This document shows, piece by piece, positions 1 through 9,628 of a DNA stretch of 64,000 nucleotides (within the stretch, counting starts at the first letter, position 1; each line of letters begins with the position of its first letter). The notes beneath the pieces were generated by a model. It had not been told where the DNA came from, made no database searches, and saw only the letters and a program-made list of their open reading frames with translations. Source of the DNA: an uncultured Bacteroidales bacterium (lineage in GTDB: Bacteria; Bacteroidota; Bacteroidia; Bacteroidales; UBA932); NCBI GenBank assembly GCA_947253655.1, contig CAMYAE010000006.1:25363-89362 (forward strand). The letters run 5' to 3'. The position numbers were made by a program, and so were the translations under genes.

Positions 1-1053
1 TTTGCTCTTGAATACGTCCATATAGTCGCGCAATTTGTATGCCCTGCCGTTGCAAGCCAGTGCATTTTCATCAAATTCCAGTTCCATATCCATACCGAAC
101 TGTTTGGCCAGATCGCATGCATCGTTCAAGCGGGACCTTGGCACTGATTCATTGAAGAAGTAGTTTGGTTGGAGATAGGCAATGTTGAAGCCGAATTCTT
201 TCCAACTTGAATAGCCTGTTGCATTGAAGTATGGAATCCAGTTGAAACTGTATTTCAGATCATTCAGGTATCTTCCAAGTACATTAAGAATCGAACCCGT
301 GTTGGCTGACGTTTCAGCCACCCAGTAGAATCCTGCAAGTTCCACATTGCTGTATTTCCCGGCGTAAAATTGCCGCCTTACTTCGTCTATGTACCATTTG
401 CAGGCAAGAATCCTGTCGCGGTCGTTTCCAAAATCCAGTTCTCTCCCGTCAAGTTTTCCCCAATAGGTTGTTCCTCCGGAATTAGATGCTGAATAAAGAT
501 TCACTATTGGTTCAGGAATTCCGATTACGATTTTCCTCTTTTCTTTCACAGCCCCAAGTTTAGCTTCGGCCATACCTACTGCCGCATCTATGGCATCCAC
601 TCCTGTACCGGGAGTAAAATAGTAGTCAATAAGGCTTTGCCAGTCTTGCTTGTTTGCAGAAGGCATATAAGAACCGCGGTATGTGTATCCGGTGACCAAT
701 GTCTTTCCCGGTCCTCCGTTAGTTGCCGGATCCATGAATTCGAGCAGCAGGAATCCGTCGAACAGCCAGTGTTCAGCACCTTCCCTGTCCTTATAGGTTA
801 CGTATGATGAAGCTCTATCCTGATCCCATTCGTAAGGTGTCCTGTGGTGACCTCCTCCGTATAATAGCACCATATCGGTAGGAAAGGAAATTTCAGATCT
901 TTTTTTCTCCGCAGTGTAAAGATCCGATGACAACCGAATCGTATCAACCTTTTGTCTGTTATCAGTCCAATGAGGAATCGGTTTAGGACTGTTATTGCAG
1001 GCTAACGTTAATGGAATAGCTAAACTTATCAGAAAACTTGATATCATATTCAT
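1..1053 (-). CDS. DUF4855 domain lipoprotein (3' end outside window)
   Basis: Reading the minus strand from the ATG at 1053 gives 351 codons without a stop, so the gene runs off the left edge. The start overlaps the stop of the upstream phosphodiester glycosidase gene as TAATG, which implies translational coupling. The N-terminus is a lipoprotein signal ending LTLAC, with the lipidated Cys at residue 19. The rest matches the DUF4855 family and is clearly paralogous to the protein at 33576-35024: both have YGGxxHR, WLFDxFL and TTYWG blocks. Two acidic blocks are conserved in both, GFYWVAE (Glu247) and MELEFDE (Glu324, Glu326, Asp328, Glu329). They look like active-site candidates of a TIM-barrel-like hydrolase, but that is inference and no activity is assigned. 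It is the last visible gene of SusCD locus 1. Confidence 0.85.
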   Translation of the reverse strand, partial: MNMISSFLISLAIPLTLACNNSPKPIPHWTDNRQKVDTIRLSSDLYTAEKKRSEISFPTDMVLLYGGGHHRTPYEWDQDRASSYVTYKDREGAEHWLFDGFLLLEFMDPATNGGPGKTLVTGYTYRGSYMPSANKQDWQSLIDYYFTPGTGVDAIDAAVGMAEAKLGAVKEKRKIVIGIPEPIVNLYSASNSGGTTYWGKLDGRELDFGNDRDRILACKWYIDEVRRQFYAGKYSNVELAGFYWVAETSANTGSILNVLGRYLNDLKYSFNWIPYFNATGYSSWKEFGFNIAYLQPNYFFNESVPRSRLNDACDLAKQFGMDMELEFDENALACNGRAYKLRDYMDVFKSK

Positions 1054-2684
1054 TAGTGTCTTTTTTTATAAAAACCAATCGTAGATACGACCGGACGGTT
1101 GTTCGGCGACATGTCGTTCAAGTGCTTGTTCCCTGTCCCTGCTACCATGCCTGTAGAACCTCCTCCGTCGAGATTGATTGCATCGACGCAGCCAATTCCT
1201 TTAAGGATTGCAGCTTCTTCAAGAAGCGTAGCACCCTTGCTGGATGCGATTCGTCCGTCGCAGACGAACAGTATAACCTTTCCGTCTTTAGTGCAACCGG
1301 CAGCCGTTCTGTCCGGAGAAATAGAAGGGCCGAAGATGTCGTACGGAATCATTTCGTAGTTGGTGACGTAATAGTCGTCTCCTTTGTCGGTTACCGAGAA
1401 GTCGAACGGGCATTTACCATTCTTGAGAAGAACAGGACCGGCACAAACGGCGTAGGTTGGCTTCCAATCTATGGCCTTGCAAGGATTTGTCGAAGAGACA
1501 ATTTCGTATTTGTTCTCTCCCTTCACGGACGGAAGCGGACGATCAAAATAAAATACTTTGCCCACTGTTTCGGCTCCTACCCAGTATGCAGCCGCTTTTC
1601 CGGCAGCGTCCACTCCAAAAATTCCTCTTGTGACAGGGTATCTGGAATCGTATTCGCTGTCTTCCGGTTTTAGCGATCCACGTAAAGAGCCTATGGCACC
1701 GGTGGTAGATGAGGCAACCACTGCGACCCCTATATGCTTGCCATTATAAAAATATCCCCCGTTTACAAGCACGAGGCAGTCTTCTCCGGCAGCAGCGGCT
1801 TGCTCGTCAATGGTTGCAGCTTTCGACGGAACGTTTACTTTCATTTCCACGTTCCTGGATGAAAGATCCGCTTCGGCGTACCAGGCATGAAATTTCTTCC
1901 CGTTCAGATCAGAGACGGTCTCGTACACTGAAACTTCATTGGGGAGATTTAGTCCGGTCACCTTTTTCCACTCAAGGTTGATTGGAGCGATTGCCTTTTC
2001 AAGTTTTTCTTTGACTGAGCCGCTATATTTCTTTAGTCCTGCCGCAGAAGCGTATGCACGGATCGAATAATTTTCCCCATATTCAAGCAATGCATTCGGA
2101 ATTACCTGAAACACCGTGCCATCGTTTTTTGCTGCCGGTCCTCTTTGATGCAAGCCTTCAGGTGTCGGAGTTCCCGAAGAACTCCAGCACAGTCCGTAGC
2201 TTATAGCCGGACTTGATGGAACTTCTGACAATTTATATTTGACAGCGATGCATTCAGGATAGGCTTTGCAACTTATTATCTCTATATTGGGAAGTTCCGG
2301 TATGGTAACAAGCTTAAATTGCTGCGAATATACAATTCTGGAGTGTTCGGATTCCGTATTGCCAAGAGCCTGTACACCGAAGAAATAGTTTTTACCCTCT
2401 TGCAGCCCTTCGTTTACAGTGAATTCAGTGCAGTTCCGCTCTGTAATCCCGGCCTGTCTTCGTGAGGAAGCGTTTTCTCCGTCCCTTACCCATACCGCAA
2501 AGCCGGCCTCGTTCTCGCTGTTGTCCTGCCAGGTGACTTTTACGGACTCCCTTTCTACACGTTCCATGGCTATGAGAGATGGCGCAGCCACCCGCTCCGA
2601 TGAAACGTTTTGAGACGTTTCATGAGAGCAGGCGATTAAGCCAAATAATAGTCCTGGAAGGAAATGTAAAATACCTTTCATCAT
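1053..2684 (-). CDS. Phosphodiester glycosidase (NAGPA-like) lipoprotein with Fn3 domain
   Basis: A 543-residue exported lipoprotein (signal ending LIACS). Residues about 34-130 form a fibronectin type III-like domain, and the C-terminal half (about 300-543) is the phosphodiester glycosidase domain related to mammalian NAGPA, the uncovering enzyme that removes GlcNAc from GlcNAc-1-phospho-mannose. Diagnostic motifs are LVNGGYF (Asn308-Phe312) and NLDGGGSTGM (Asp506 and the glycine run). Bacterial members hydrolyse sugar phosphodiesters or related linkages; the substrate here is not known. The gene lies 9 nt after the DUF5018-like lipoprotein and overlaps the downstream DUF4855 gene by one base, so it belongs to the same operon. 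The domain call is firm; the substrate is open. Confidence 0.9.
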   Translation of the reverse strand: MMKGILHFLPGLLFGLIACSHETSQNVSSERVAAPSLIAMERVERESVKVTWQDNSENEAGFAVWVRDGENASSRRQAGITERNCTEFTVNEGLQEGKNYFFGVQALGNTESEHSRIVYSQQFKLVTIPELPNIEIISCKAYPECIAVKYKLSEVPSSPAISYGLCWSSSGTPTPEGLHQRGPAAKNDGTVFQVIPNALLEYGENYSIRAYASAAGLKKYSGSVKEKLEKAIAPINLEWKKVTGLNLPNEVSVYETVSDLNGKKFHAWYAEADLSSRNVEMKVNVPSKAATIDEQAAAAGEDCLVLVNGGYFYNGKHIGVAVVASSTTGAIGSLRGSLKPEDSEYDSRYPVTRGIFGVDAAGKAAAYWVGAETVGKVFYFDRPLPSVKGENKYEIVSSTNPCKAIDWKPTYAVCAGPVLLKNGKCPFDFSVTDKGDDYYVTNYEMIPYDIFGPSISPDRTAAGCTKDGKVILFVCDGRIASSKGATLLEEAAILKGIGCVDAINLDGGGSTGMVAGTGNKHLNDMSPNNRPVVSTIGFYKKRH

Positions 2685-2693
2685 AAATGCTTT

Positions 2694-4532
2694 CTAAATA
2701 TCGTATCTGGTTATCTCGTATGAAAGCAGGCCAAAATCAGTAACCAGCAGGTATACCTGGATTGCATTCCCGTCCGGGCTCATCCCGAATGCTACATCCC
2801 CTGTCTGGTTTCCGTTATTCCCTACTCGCCCATCGGGATTATAGTAGGATACGAAGCCGGTAGGTGTAAAGTTATACTTCATTTTTCCTATTTCACGCCC
2901 GTTGGTATAGTCGAAATTGTCATTCCGGCTGTCCAGAATATCACCGTCCTGGAATGTGGTTGCTGTCGGGTTGGAAATATTGCCTACAATCAGTTTTGTG
3001 TAGTGGAAGGCTCCGCCTTCAATACAGGTATTTGCGATCCCAAGGAGTTTCATACCGTTGAATTCGATATATCCAATTCCGATTAACATGCCTTCCCACC
3101 AGTTCTTGCTCGGCTGCATGATTATAGGGGTTTGCCCATCTGCCTGAGAGACATAACTAATCAGCCGGTTGGTTGTTCCGTTATGGACGAATGCACCGGT
3201 AGGACGCGTATCCAACGGAATTACCGCCGTCTGCTGGTTCCACATTCCGAGGCCCCATGCAGAGCCGGTTACATCTTGCACTGCTCCGTCCTTCAATATG
3301 ATTCTCATGATTCTTGCCATGCCCGGTGAAAGCGTGGCTATGACTGCATCACCTTTGGTTACATCGCCGCAAACTCCGATTTTACGACCTACGTCCCAAG
3401 ATTTTCCTAAATTCCCAGTGTTGCTATTACGGAATTTTTCAAAAACCGGATCTGAAGTTAAGTCTCCGGAAAGTATCTTTACAGGCGGATTATCAAGCCC
3501 GTCTTTCCATGCATATACTTCCAGAATTTTGTTCGAAACCCATTTATTGTTTGCAGCAGCCAATGTCATAGCTACCAGGTGACCTGCCGCATCTGTCGTA
3601 ATTGCGTGAACCTGAGCTGATTCCGTCATACAACCGTCCACGTTGATTTTGACATCGGGAAGTAGCTTCCCGTCGAAGCGGTTGAAAACGAGGAATTTGC
3701 AGTCAAGTGCACTTATTATTAGATAGTTATCCACAACAGTACATGTGCGGTTGTTAGCTTCTTTAAAGCCTAACGGCTCTTTTTTTGTCGGATTCAAAGC
3801 GAAGAGTGCGGACATATAGCCTACTTCTCCCGGTTTTACGAATTTTGGAGAGTTAAAGCCTGAAGAATATACGACAGTGGTTCCGTCCTGTGCCGTTACA
3901 GTTATTTCAGGTTCTCCTGAGAGGTCGATAGTGCCGTCAGGATTGGCAGCATCGCTTTTCCATGTTGCCCAAGGAGAAACTACAAGCTTAGCTTTGCATG
4001 AAGCCGCTGCTACCTGTCCTGAGGTCTTCAGGATCTTTACAGAGCCTTTTTCACCATTTTCCGGGTTCGTATATGCAATGAAAGCGGAAGGTGCATCAGG
4101 AAGGATGACTTTGGTGATAAGAGCCAGCGAAGACTTAAAATATTCGGCAGTCACAACATAGTCCTTTTTGCTGCCGTCTGCACGGATAAGTGTAGAGTGG
4201 AAGCCGGATACCAAATCATGAATACCGGAAATAGGTGGCACGAAACGAGCTCCGAGAGGAAGCGTAGCCTCGATTTTCATCTGAGTCAGGTCGCCTTGAA
4301 TAGGTTCTGTGTCTGAGATGTAAAATGGAACTCTCACTTTAATGCTACCCTCATTCTCGTCTATTTGGGCGGGGTAGGCTGTGTCCGATCCAACCAGCTT
4401 TCCTACAAGGGAAATTGGGGCATTGACACTTTTTTCGGTCATTGTCAGCTCATCAGGCTTCTGGCAACCCGGCATTAAAACCGCCAGAGACAGGGCGGTT
4501 GCCAGTACATATCTATATTTCATAATAATCAT
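2694..4532 (-). CDS. DUF5018-like surface lipoprotein of SusCD locus 1
   Basis: A 612-residue lipoprotein (signal ending LMPGC). The start could be 4532 or the in-frame ATG at 4523 that gives MKYRY; the second gives a cleaner signal peptide. The first 150 residues resemble the DUF5018-type beta-sandwich found in accessory lipoproteins of polysaccharide-utilisation loci. The remainder is beta-rich with repeating blocks around residues 250-600 that could form a propeller. It occupies the position after SusD where SusE/F-type surface glycan-binding proteins usually sit, 40 nt after the SusD stop. A ligand-binding role at the cell surface is inferred from position and lipid anchor; no catalytic motif was recognised. 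Confidence 0.65.
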   Translation of the reverse strand: MIIMKYRYVLATALSLAVLMPGCQKPDELTMTEKSVNAPISLVGKLVGSDTAYPAQIDENEGSIKVRVPFYISDTEPIQGDLTQMKIEATLPLGARFVPPISGIHDLVSGFHSTLIRADGSKKDYVVTAEYFKSSLALITKVILPDAPSAFIAYTNPENGEKGSVKILKTSGQVAAASCKAKLVVSPWATWKSDAANPDGTIDLSGEPEITVTAQDGTTVVYSSGFNSPKFVKPGEVGYMSALFALNPTKKEPLGFKEANNRTCTVVDNYLIISALDCKFLVFNRFDGKLLPDVKINVDGCMTESAQVHAITTDAAGHLVAMTLAAANNKWVSNKILEVYAWKDGLDNPPVKILSGDLTSDPVFEKFRNSNTGNLGKSWDVGRKIGVCGDVTKGDAVIATLSPGMARIMRIILKDGAVQDVTGSAWGLGMWNQQTAVIPLDTRPTGAFVHNGTTNRLISYVSQADGQTPIIMQPSKNWWEGMLIGIGYIEFNGMKLLGIANTCIEGGAFHYTKLIVGNISNPTATTFQDGDILDSRNDNFDYTNGREIGKMKYNFTPTGFVSYYNPDGRVGNNGNQTGDVAFGMSPDGNAIQVYLLVTDFGLLSYEITRYDI

Positions 4533-4572
4533 ATTGAATGTTGACTAATTGTATCGCAACAATTAAAGTATA

Positions 4573-6252
4573 CTACCAGTTTGGGTTTTGTTTGCATAAG
4601 TCATTGTCCTTTATTTCGCTTTGCGGAATAGGGAACTGGGTATAACGTTCGGGGAACAGACGATCCTGAGGATCGCATTCTACCCTTTCGTACGTAAATC
4701 CACCGGAAACAGGTTTGATGCGGATTCCATGGAGACGGGAGTGATCCAATACCTTAACGGCCATGCCCCAACGTACGAGGTCGAAGTAACGATGTCCTTC
4801 AAGTCCGAGTTCACATATCCTCTCTTTGGCAAGATCTTCCAAATATCCTTCCCATGAATTCTTAGTATTTAGTTTAGGCAGCCCTACACGTTCGCGTACG
4901 ATATTCAGATCATTGTAGGCTTCCTTGAATTCGTTTAGGCGGGCCTTTGCTTCCGAACGGATGAAATATATTTCCGGAAGACGCATTTCTGTCCAGAAAG
5001 TTGCGGAAAGAATATTCGTGTAGTCGATTTTCGGATAGTCATCCAAAAATTTGCGGAAGAAGTAGCCCGTAGTGGTACGGTTGCCTGAGTTGGCTCCACC
5101 GATTGTGTAGTCGTTGTAGCCATCGGTTCCTCCTTTGTATAACTGGAGTTTGCGGTCTTGCCATTCGGCATCATTATAGAGTATGGAAGCATAGAAGCGA
5201 GGCTCTCTGTTGTCGAAAGGTTTATTACCGTAGGATTCAAGATTTTTCCAGTCAAACTGAACAAATTTTCCACCTACTTTTATGTCGAATGCTGATGCGT
5301 ATTCATCACTCGGAGTAGCCGTGCCGCCTATCGCGTTTTCAGAGACTTCGGCAGCCTTGTAGTCGTAGGTTGGACAATACCAGTTGTTGAACTTGTGCTG
5401 CTTCATGCCTATTCCATGCTGGAAATATGAAGCCATAATAAGTTCGCTGTTGTTGACTTGTGTGAATATTTTCATATATTCTTTCGGGGTCTTTCCCGGC
5501 ATAAGTGAATATCCCATATCCAGGACTTTGTCGCATGCATCAACAGCATCTTTCCATCTCTTCGCATACAGGGAAGTACGAGCCATCATTCCGTAGGCCG
5601 CTCCCTTGGTAAGACGTCCGGTCTCTGCTCCATTCCACTTCTCCGGCAGATCGGCAGCGGCTTTTTCAAATTCGTTCAGAATGAATGTCCAGCACTCTTC
5701 TTCGGAAGAACGTTCTTTAGCACGTTCATTAGGGCCATCTACCTTATTTTCGTCTATACGCAGAATTACCCCACCGTGAACGGTTACAAGCCTGTAGTAG
5801 GCGTAAGCCCTGATGAAACGTACCTCTGCTGTGCGTATCTTAGTCTGGTCGGCATCAAGACTGCCGCCATATTCGGCGAGGTCTCTGAAATATTCGTTAC
5901 ATCTGCGGATTCGGTTATACATGTCTTCCCAGTTCGAGCGGAAATTGTTGTCCGCAGACATCGGCAATGCTCCATAGAAGAATCGGTTCACGTTGCCTGA
6001 AGCCGTGCTGTAGCCGGTGTATTTGACTAGATCGCTCACCCCGTCAGTCATCAGCTGCGGTTCTACGTTGTTTTGTGCTACGCTGTAGAATATACCGTAG
6101 AAGCTTTTAACGTACAGATCAAGATTGTCTATACTTGCAAATGCCGTTGTCTCGCTATATCTGTTGGGCGGATCCAATTCGAGGAAACCGTTGCAGGAAA
6201 TAGTCGCTGCGGCAATGAAACTCAAAAAAAAGTATTTAACATTTATTTTCAT
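4573..6252 (-). CDS. SusD/RagB family nutrient-binding lipoprotein (locus 1)
   Basis: A 559-residue SusD-family lipoprotein with signal ending TISC and the typical following CNGFLELDPPN segment. SusD proteins are lid-like binding lipoproteins that sit on the extracellular face of their SusC transporter. Family hallmarks seen are the alpha-helical N-terminal TPR-like region with RFIRAYAYYRL, the LPEIYFIRSEA segment, the VRERVGLP block and the C-terminal tail IPQSEI...NPNW. It starts 18 nt after the SusC stop, the usual tight coupling of the pair. The ligand cannot be deduced from the sequence; the downstream NAGPA-like enzyme suggests a glycan or glycoconjugate. Confidence 0.96.
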   Translation of the reverse strand: MKINVKYFFLSFIAAATISCNGFLELDPPNRYSETTAFASIDNLDLYVKSFYGIFYSVAQNNVEPQLMTDGVSDLVKYTGYSTASGNVNRFFYGALPMSADNNFRSNWEDMYNRIRRCNEYFRDLAEYGGSLDADQTKIRTAEVRFIRAYAYYRLVTVHGGVILRIDENKVDGPNERAKERSSEEECWTFILNEFEKAAADLPEKWNGAETGRLTKGAAYGMMARTSLYAKRWKDAVDACDKVLDMGYSLMPGKTPKEYMKIFTQVNNSELIMASYFQHGIGMKQHKFNNWYCPTYDYKAAEVSENAIGGTATPSDEYASAFDIKVGGKFVQFDWKNLESYGNKPFDNREPRFYASILYNDAEWQDRKLQLYKGGTDGYNDYTIGGANSGNRTTTGYFFRKFLDDYPKIDYTNILSATFWTEMRLPEIYFIRSEAKARLNEFKEAYNDLNIVRERVGLPKLNTKNSWEGYLEDLAKERICELGLEGHRYFDLVRWGMAVKVLDHSRLHGIRIKPVSGGFTYERVECDPQDRLFPERYTQFPIPQSEIKDNDLCKQNPNW

Positions 6253-6270
6253 GACTTTCCATTTTAGTGT

Positions 6271-9200
6271 TTAGAAAGAAAGGTCTATCCCGAAAGAGAT
6301 GGTGCGCTGTTGAGGGTAGAAGCCGACCGCAGCGTTTGGACTTTCAGGATCCAAGTATTTGAACTCAGTGAGCGTGAGCAGATTGGTTCCGCTCAGGAAT
6401 ATGCGTAAATCATCTATTCCGGCCTTGCTCATCCATTTCTTAGGGAAAGTATATCCCAGAGTAAGGTTTTTCAGACGCAGATAAGAGCCGTCGCGCTTCC
6501 AGAAGTCTGACTTGTTTGCATTGTTATTGGAGTGCAGTGTGCTCAATCTCGGATATTCTGCATTCCGGTTATCTTCTCTCCATGAATTTTCAACAAGATA
6601 CAAAGGAGCGTTGTCGAAATTGCCGTACCATGGCGAAGTGAAAGGTGTTGAATCGGCCACAGTATTCAACCATGTCGCCTGAAGCATTCTGTCGCAAAGA
6701 GCTCCTCCCTGAAACTGTATTGACAGGTCAACCCCCTTGTATTGGGCGGAGCCGGTTAATGAGAACATCATCTGCGGGTACTCCGAGCGTGCTATTCGAA
6801 CATAGTCGTTTGAGGTGATCTTGCCGTCTCCATCTATATCCTCATACATGATGTAGCCGAGGCGCGGTTGTTCTGCTACAGGCCTCGGGGCTTGATCAAG
6901 TTGTTCCTGAGTCTGATACAATCCTAATGCATGGAACCCGTAGATGTCTCCGATTTGCCCTCCGAGAATATTCTGCCATGGATGCGTATTGTCCGGTTGA
7001 GTCCGGCTCAGTATGCGGTTCCGGGCAAATGTGATGTTTGCATTGATATCGTATTGGAAATCACCTACCTTGTTGTGGTGTGTCAATACAAGTTCAAATC
7101 CGCGGTCATCTGCTGCACCCGTATTGGATACGTTAGGATAGTGTCCTCCCAAAGAAGGAGGATAGATTGAGGACAGGCCCTGAAGTATGTCATAAGTATA
7201 TTTGTAGAAGACATCAAGCTGTACGCCCAAAAGACCTTTCCATGCATTGAAATCAACTCCGAAATTGTAGATCTGAGTCTTTTCCCAAGTCAGTTCACGG
7301 AATGGGTAGGACAGGCTGTTGTAGAGGGTCTGCTGGCTTTTCGGCTTGTCTCCGAAAGCCACTGCGGCTATACCGAGACCATACTGTTTGCGGAATTGCC
7401 AAGGCTGTACATGGTCGCTTCCGAGGATACCGGCAGAAAACCTGAGTTTCAGGAAGTTTACCCATGAAACATTGGATTTGAAGAAGTCCTCTTCGGAAAT
7501 AACCCAACCGAGAGCCGCAGAAGGGAAGAATCCCCAACGGTTCTCCTTAGCAAAAAGATAGGAACCGTCGTAGCGGAACGAAAGTTCTGCAAGGTATTTC
7601 TGTGCGTAGGAGTAATTCAGCCTGCCTATATAACCGGCCCATGCCCCTTTCTTTGAACTTCCGCTGTTCGTCATGGTAGACTTGTCCGCAAGATCTAGCT
7701 CATATAGGCCTGGGACAGCAAAATTACGTCTACCCGCCGAGAATGTCGAACTTTCTTTGACAGTTGCCTCATACAGGAACAATGCGTTAACCTCATGCTT
7801 TCCGAAAGCCCTATAATATGACAGCGAAGGTCTCAGTACCGTCTGTTTGTGTTTGGTGTCTGTTCTGCTGAAAGAACCTCCCTTTACGAAATCGCCTACC
7901 TTTGTATATTTATACTTTTTTTCGTTGAACATGTAAATCATAGTCATATACCCCTGTGAAAGAGCAGAACCATCTGCATCTTCCCAGTCGTAGCTTCCGA
8001 ACATGCTGGCTTTAAGTCCTTTAATGAAAGGAAAATTATATTCGATGGTACCGCTTGTTTCTATGCGGGTATTCTGTTGCTTGATTCCTCCGGAGTGCTG
8101 CGGACCATATTCGGGGTTGTGTCCGGACAGTCGCCATGCTCCCGTAGGGTGACCTTGGTAAGTTTTCGGAACGAAAGGATAGCTGTACAAGAACAGTTTG
8201 AAGAGCGACAGATAGCCCTGTTCGTCCACGCTGTAGAAGCCTGGACGTGCATAGTCGTTGAAACTGCCGCCTACATTTACGGCAATCCTCCAGTTATTCC
8301 CCGGCTTTGCATCGATGTTTGCACGGAAATTTTTCCGCTCGTTCTTCATTCCTTTAATGATACCGTTCTGACGCATATATCCGCCACTCACATAGTATTT
8401 CATTCTGTCCGTACCTCCGCTGACAGAAGCAGAATGCCGCTGCATAAATGTCGGACGATAGATACCGGAGGTCCAGTCAGTATTTTCCAGACCGTCTTCC
8501 GGATCTCCGTTGTATGTTGCAGCAATTTCCTCATCGGTAAAGTGCGGCGTAAGTCCGTCCATCACTCTCGCAAGGTTGTAATACTGCATATACTGGGTAC
8601 CGTTCATCATTTTAGGCAGAGTCGTGGAGCGCTGTACTGTCATCGTACCGCGATAATGTACGGTCGCCTTGCCTTCGGAACCTTTCTTTGTGGTTACGAG
8701 GATAACTCCGTCAGCACCTCGCATTCCGTATACCGCACAGGAGGCCGCATCTTTGAGCACGGAAATGGACTCTATGTCGCTCGGATCCAGCGTGCTGAGA
8801 GGCCTTTCAGTGCCATCCACAAGAGTAAGCGGGCCACCCTGTTTCCATGAAGACAGACCACGTACCAACATAGTTACATTGTCGGCACCTGGCGCTCCGC
8901 TGGACTGCTTGGTGATAATGCCCGGCAGTTTTCCTACAAGAGCCTGCGAAACATTGCTCGAAACTGTCTTTACAATCTCCGTGTTGTTGACGGCAGCTAC
9001 GGAACCGGTAAGGTGTGCTTTCTTCTGCACTCCGTATCCTACCACCACAACCTCGTCGAGATGATATGTGTCATTCTCCATGATGACATTAATCATGTTT
9101 CGACCGCCTATGGCAATCTTCTGATCTATAAGACCGATCTGGGAGAACAGCAGCGCTCCGTCTTGTTTGGAAACAGAGATTTCATATTTGCCGTCCAGGT

Positions 9201-9360
9201 CGGTAGTGGTACCTGTGCGTGTGCCTTCTAAAATAACACTGACACCAGGCAAAGGTGCTCCGGACGCATCGCTAACTGTGCCATGCACCCGATTAGTCTG
9301 GGCCTGCATTAATGAACAGGCAGCCGAGAGCAACAAGAACAAGATAAAAATCTTTTTCAT
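6271..9360 (-). CDS. SusC/RagA family TonB-dependent outer-membrane transporter (locus 1)
   Basis: A 1029-residue SusC-type receptor. It has a signal peptide (MKKIFILFLLLSAACS...QAQ), a carboxypeptidase-regulatory-like domain at about 22-105 (VHGTVSDASGAPLPGV), a TonB-box region (DEVVVVGYG), a plug domain with the SusC signature VLKDAASCAVYGMRGADGVI, and a 22-strand barrel ending in phenylalanine (GIDLSF). It imports ligands handed over by the SusD at 4573-6252. It is the first gene of a minus-strand operon of five genes, and a candidate -7 box (TATCTTTG) lies 75 nt upstream. No sigma/anti-sigma extension is present at the N-terminus. Confidence 0.97.
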   Translation of the reverse strand: MKKIFILFLLLSAACSLMQAQTNRVHGTVSDASGAPLPGVSVILEGTRTGTTTDLDGKYEISVSKQDGALLFSQIGLIDQKIAIGGRNMINVIMENDTYHLDEVVVVGYGVQKKAHLTGSVAAVNNTEIVKTVSSNVSQALVGKLPGIITKQSSGAPGADNVTMLVRGLSSWKQGGPLTLVDGTERPLSTLDPSDIESISVLKDAASCAVYGMRGADGVILVTTKKGSEGKATVHYRGTMTVQRSTTLPKMMNGTQYMQYYNLARVMDGLTPHFTDEEIAATYNGDPEDGLENTDWTSGIYRPTFMQRHSASVSGGTDRMKYYVSGGYMRQNGIIKGMKNERKNFRANIDAKPGNNWRIAVNVGGSFNDYARPGFYSVDEQGYLSLFKLFLYSYPFVPKTYQGHPTGAWRLSGHNPEYGPQHSGGIKQQNTRIETSGTIEYNFPFIKGLKASMFGSYDWEDADGSALSQGYMTMIYMFNEKKYKYTKVGDFVKGGSFSRTDTKHKQTVLRPSLSYYRAFGKHEVNALFLYEATVKESSTFSAGRRNFAVPGLYELDLADKSTMTNSGSSKKGAWAGYIGRLNYSYAQKYLAELSFRYDGSYLFAKENRWGFFPSAALGWVISEEDFFKSNVSWVNFLKLRFSAGILGSDHVQPWQFRKQYGLGIAAVAFGDKPKSQQTLYNSLSYPFRELTWEKTQIYNFGVDFNAWKGLLGVQLDVFYKYTYDILQGLSSIYPPSLGGHYPNVSNTGAADDRGFELVLTHHNKVGDFQYDINANITFARNRILSRTQPDNTHPWQNILGGQIGDIYGFHALGLYQTQEQLDQAPRPVAEQPRLGYIMYEDIDGDGKITSNDYVRIARSEYPQMMFSLTGSAQYKGVDLSIQFQGGALCDRMLQATWLNTVADSTPFTSPWYGNFDNAPLYLVENSWREDNRNAEYPRLSTLHSNNNANKSDFWKRDGSYLRLKNLTLGYTFPKKWMSKAGIDDLRIFLSGTNLLTLTEFKYLDPESPNAAVGFYPQQRTISFGIDLSF

Positions 9361-9435
9361 GATAAAAATTTTGTAATCAGGATATCATCAACTATAAGAT
9401 AATTCTTAAATCGATAAAATATTTTCTTATTGCCG

Positions 9436-9443
9436 CAAAGATA
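9436..9443 (-). promoter_or_regulatory. Candidate -7 box for SusCD locus 1
   Basis: TATCTTTG on the minus strand matches the Bacteroidota -7 consensus TAnnTTTG and leaves a leader of about 65-70 nt before the SusC start at 9360. No TTTG is seen at the -33 position, so the element may depend on an activator or may be chance in AT-rich DNA. Confidence 0.4.
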
Positions 9444-9628
9444 GTAAAATTTTTTATTAATACGTTTTGTGTTATGAAATAATATGAAAATCGCTGTAAA
9501 ATATAATAAATAATATTCTCAATGTACTGAAACTATTATAAAATATAATGCGAATTTTCAAGTTTCTGACCTTCTTGTGTCTAATTGCGATTCTGAGATC
9601 GGAGGCACGCAAGAGGGTCCTGTAGGGG

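Noticed and set aside
1038..1673. 211-codon plus-strand frame
   Set aside because: It is antisense to the phosphodiester glycosidase gene, with Cys/Arg-rich text typical of a shadow frame.
8077..8850. 257-codon plus-strand frame
   Set aside because: It lies antisense within the SusC gene of locus 1 and mirrors its codons.
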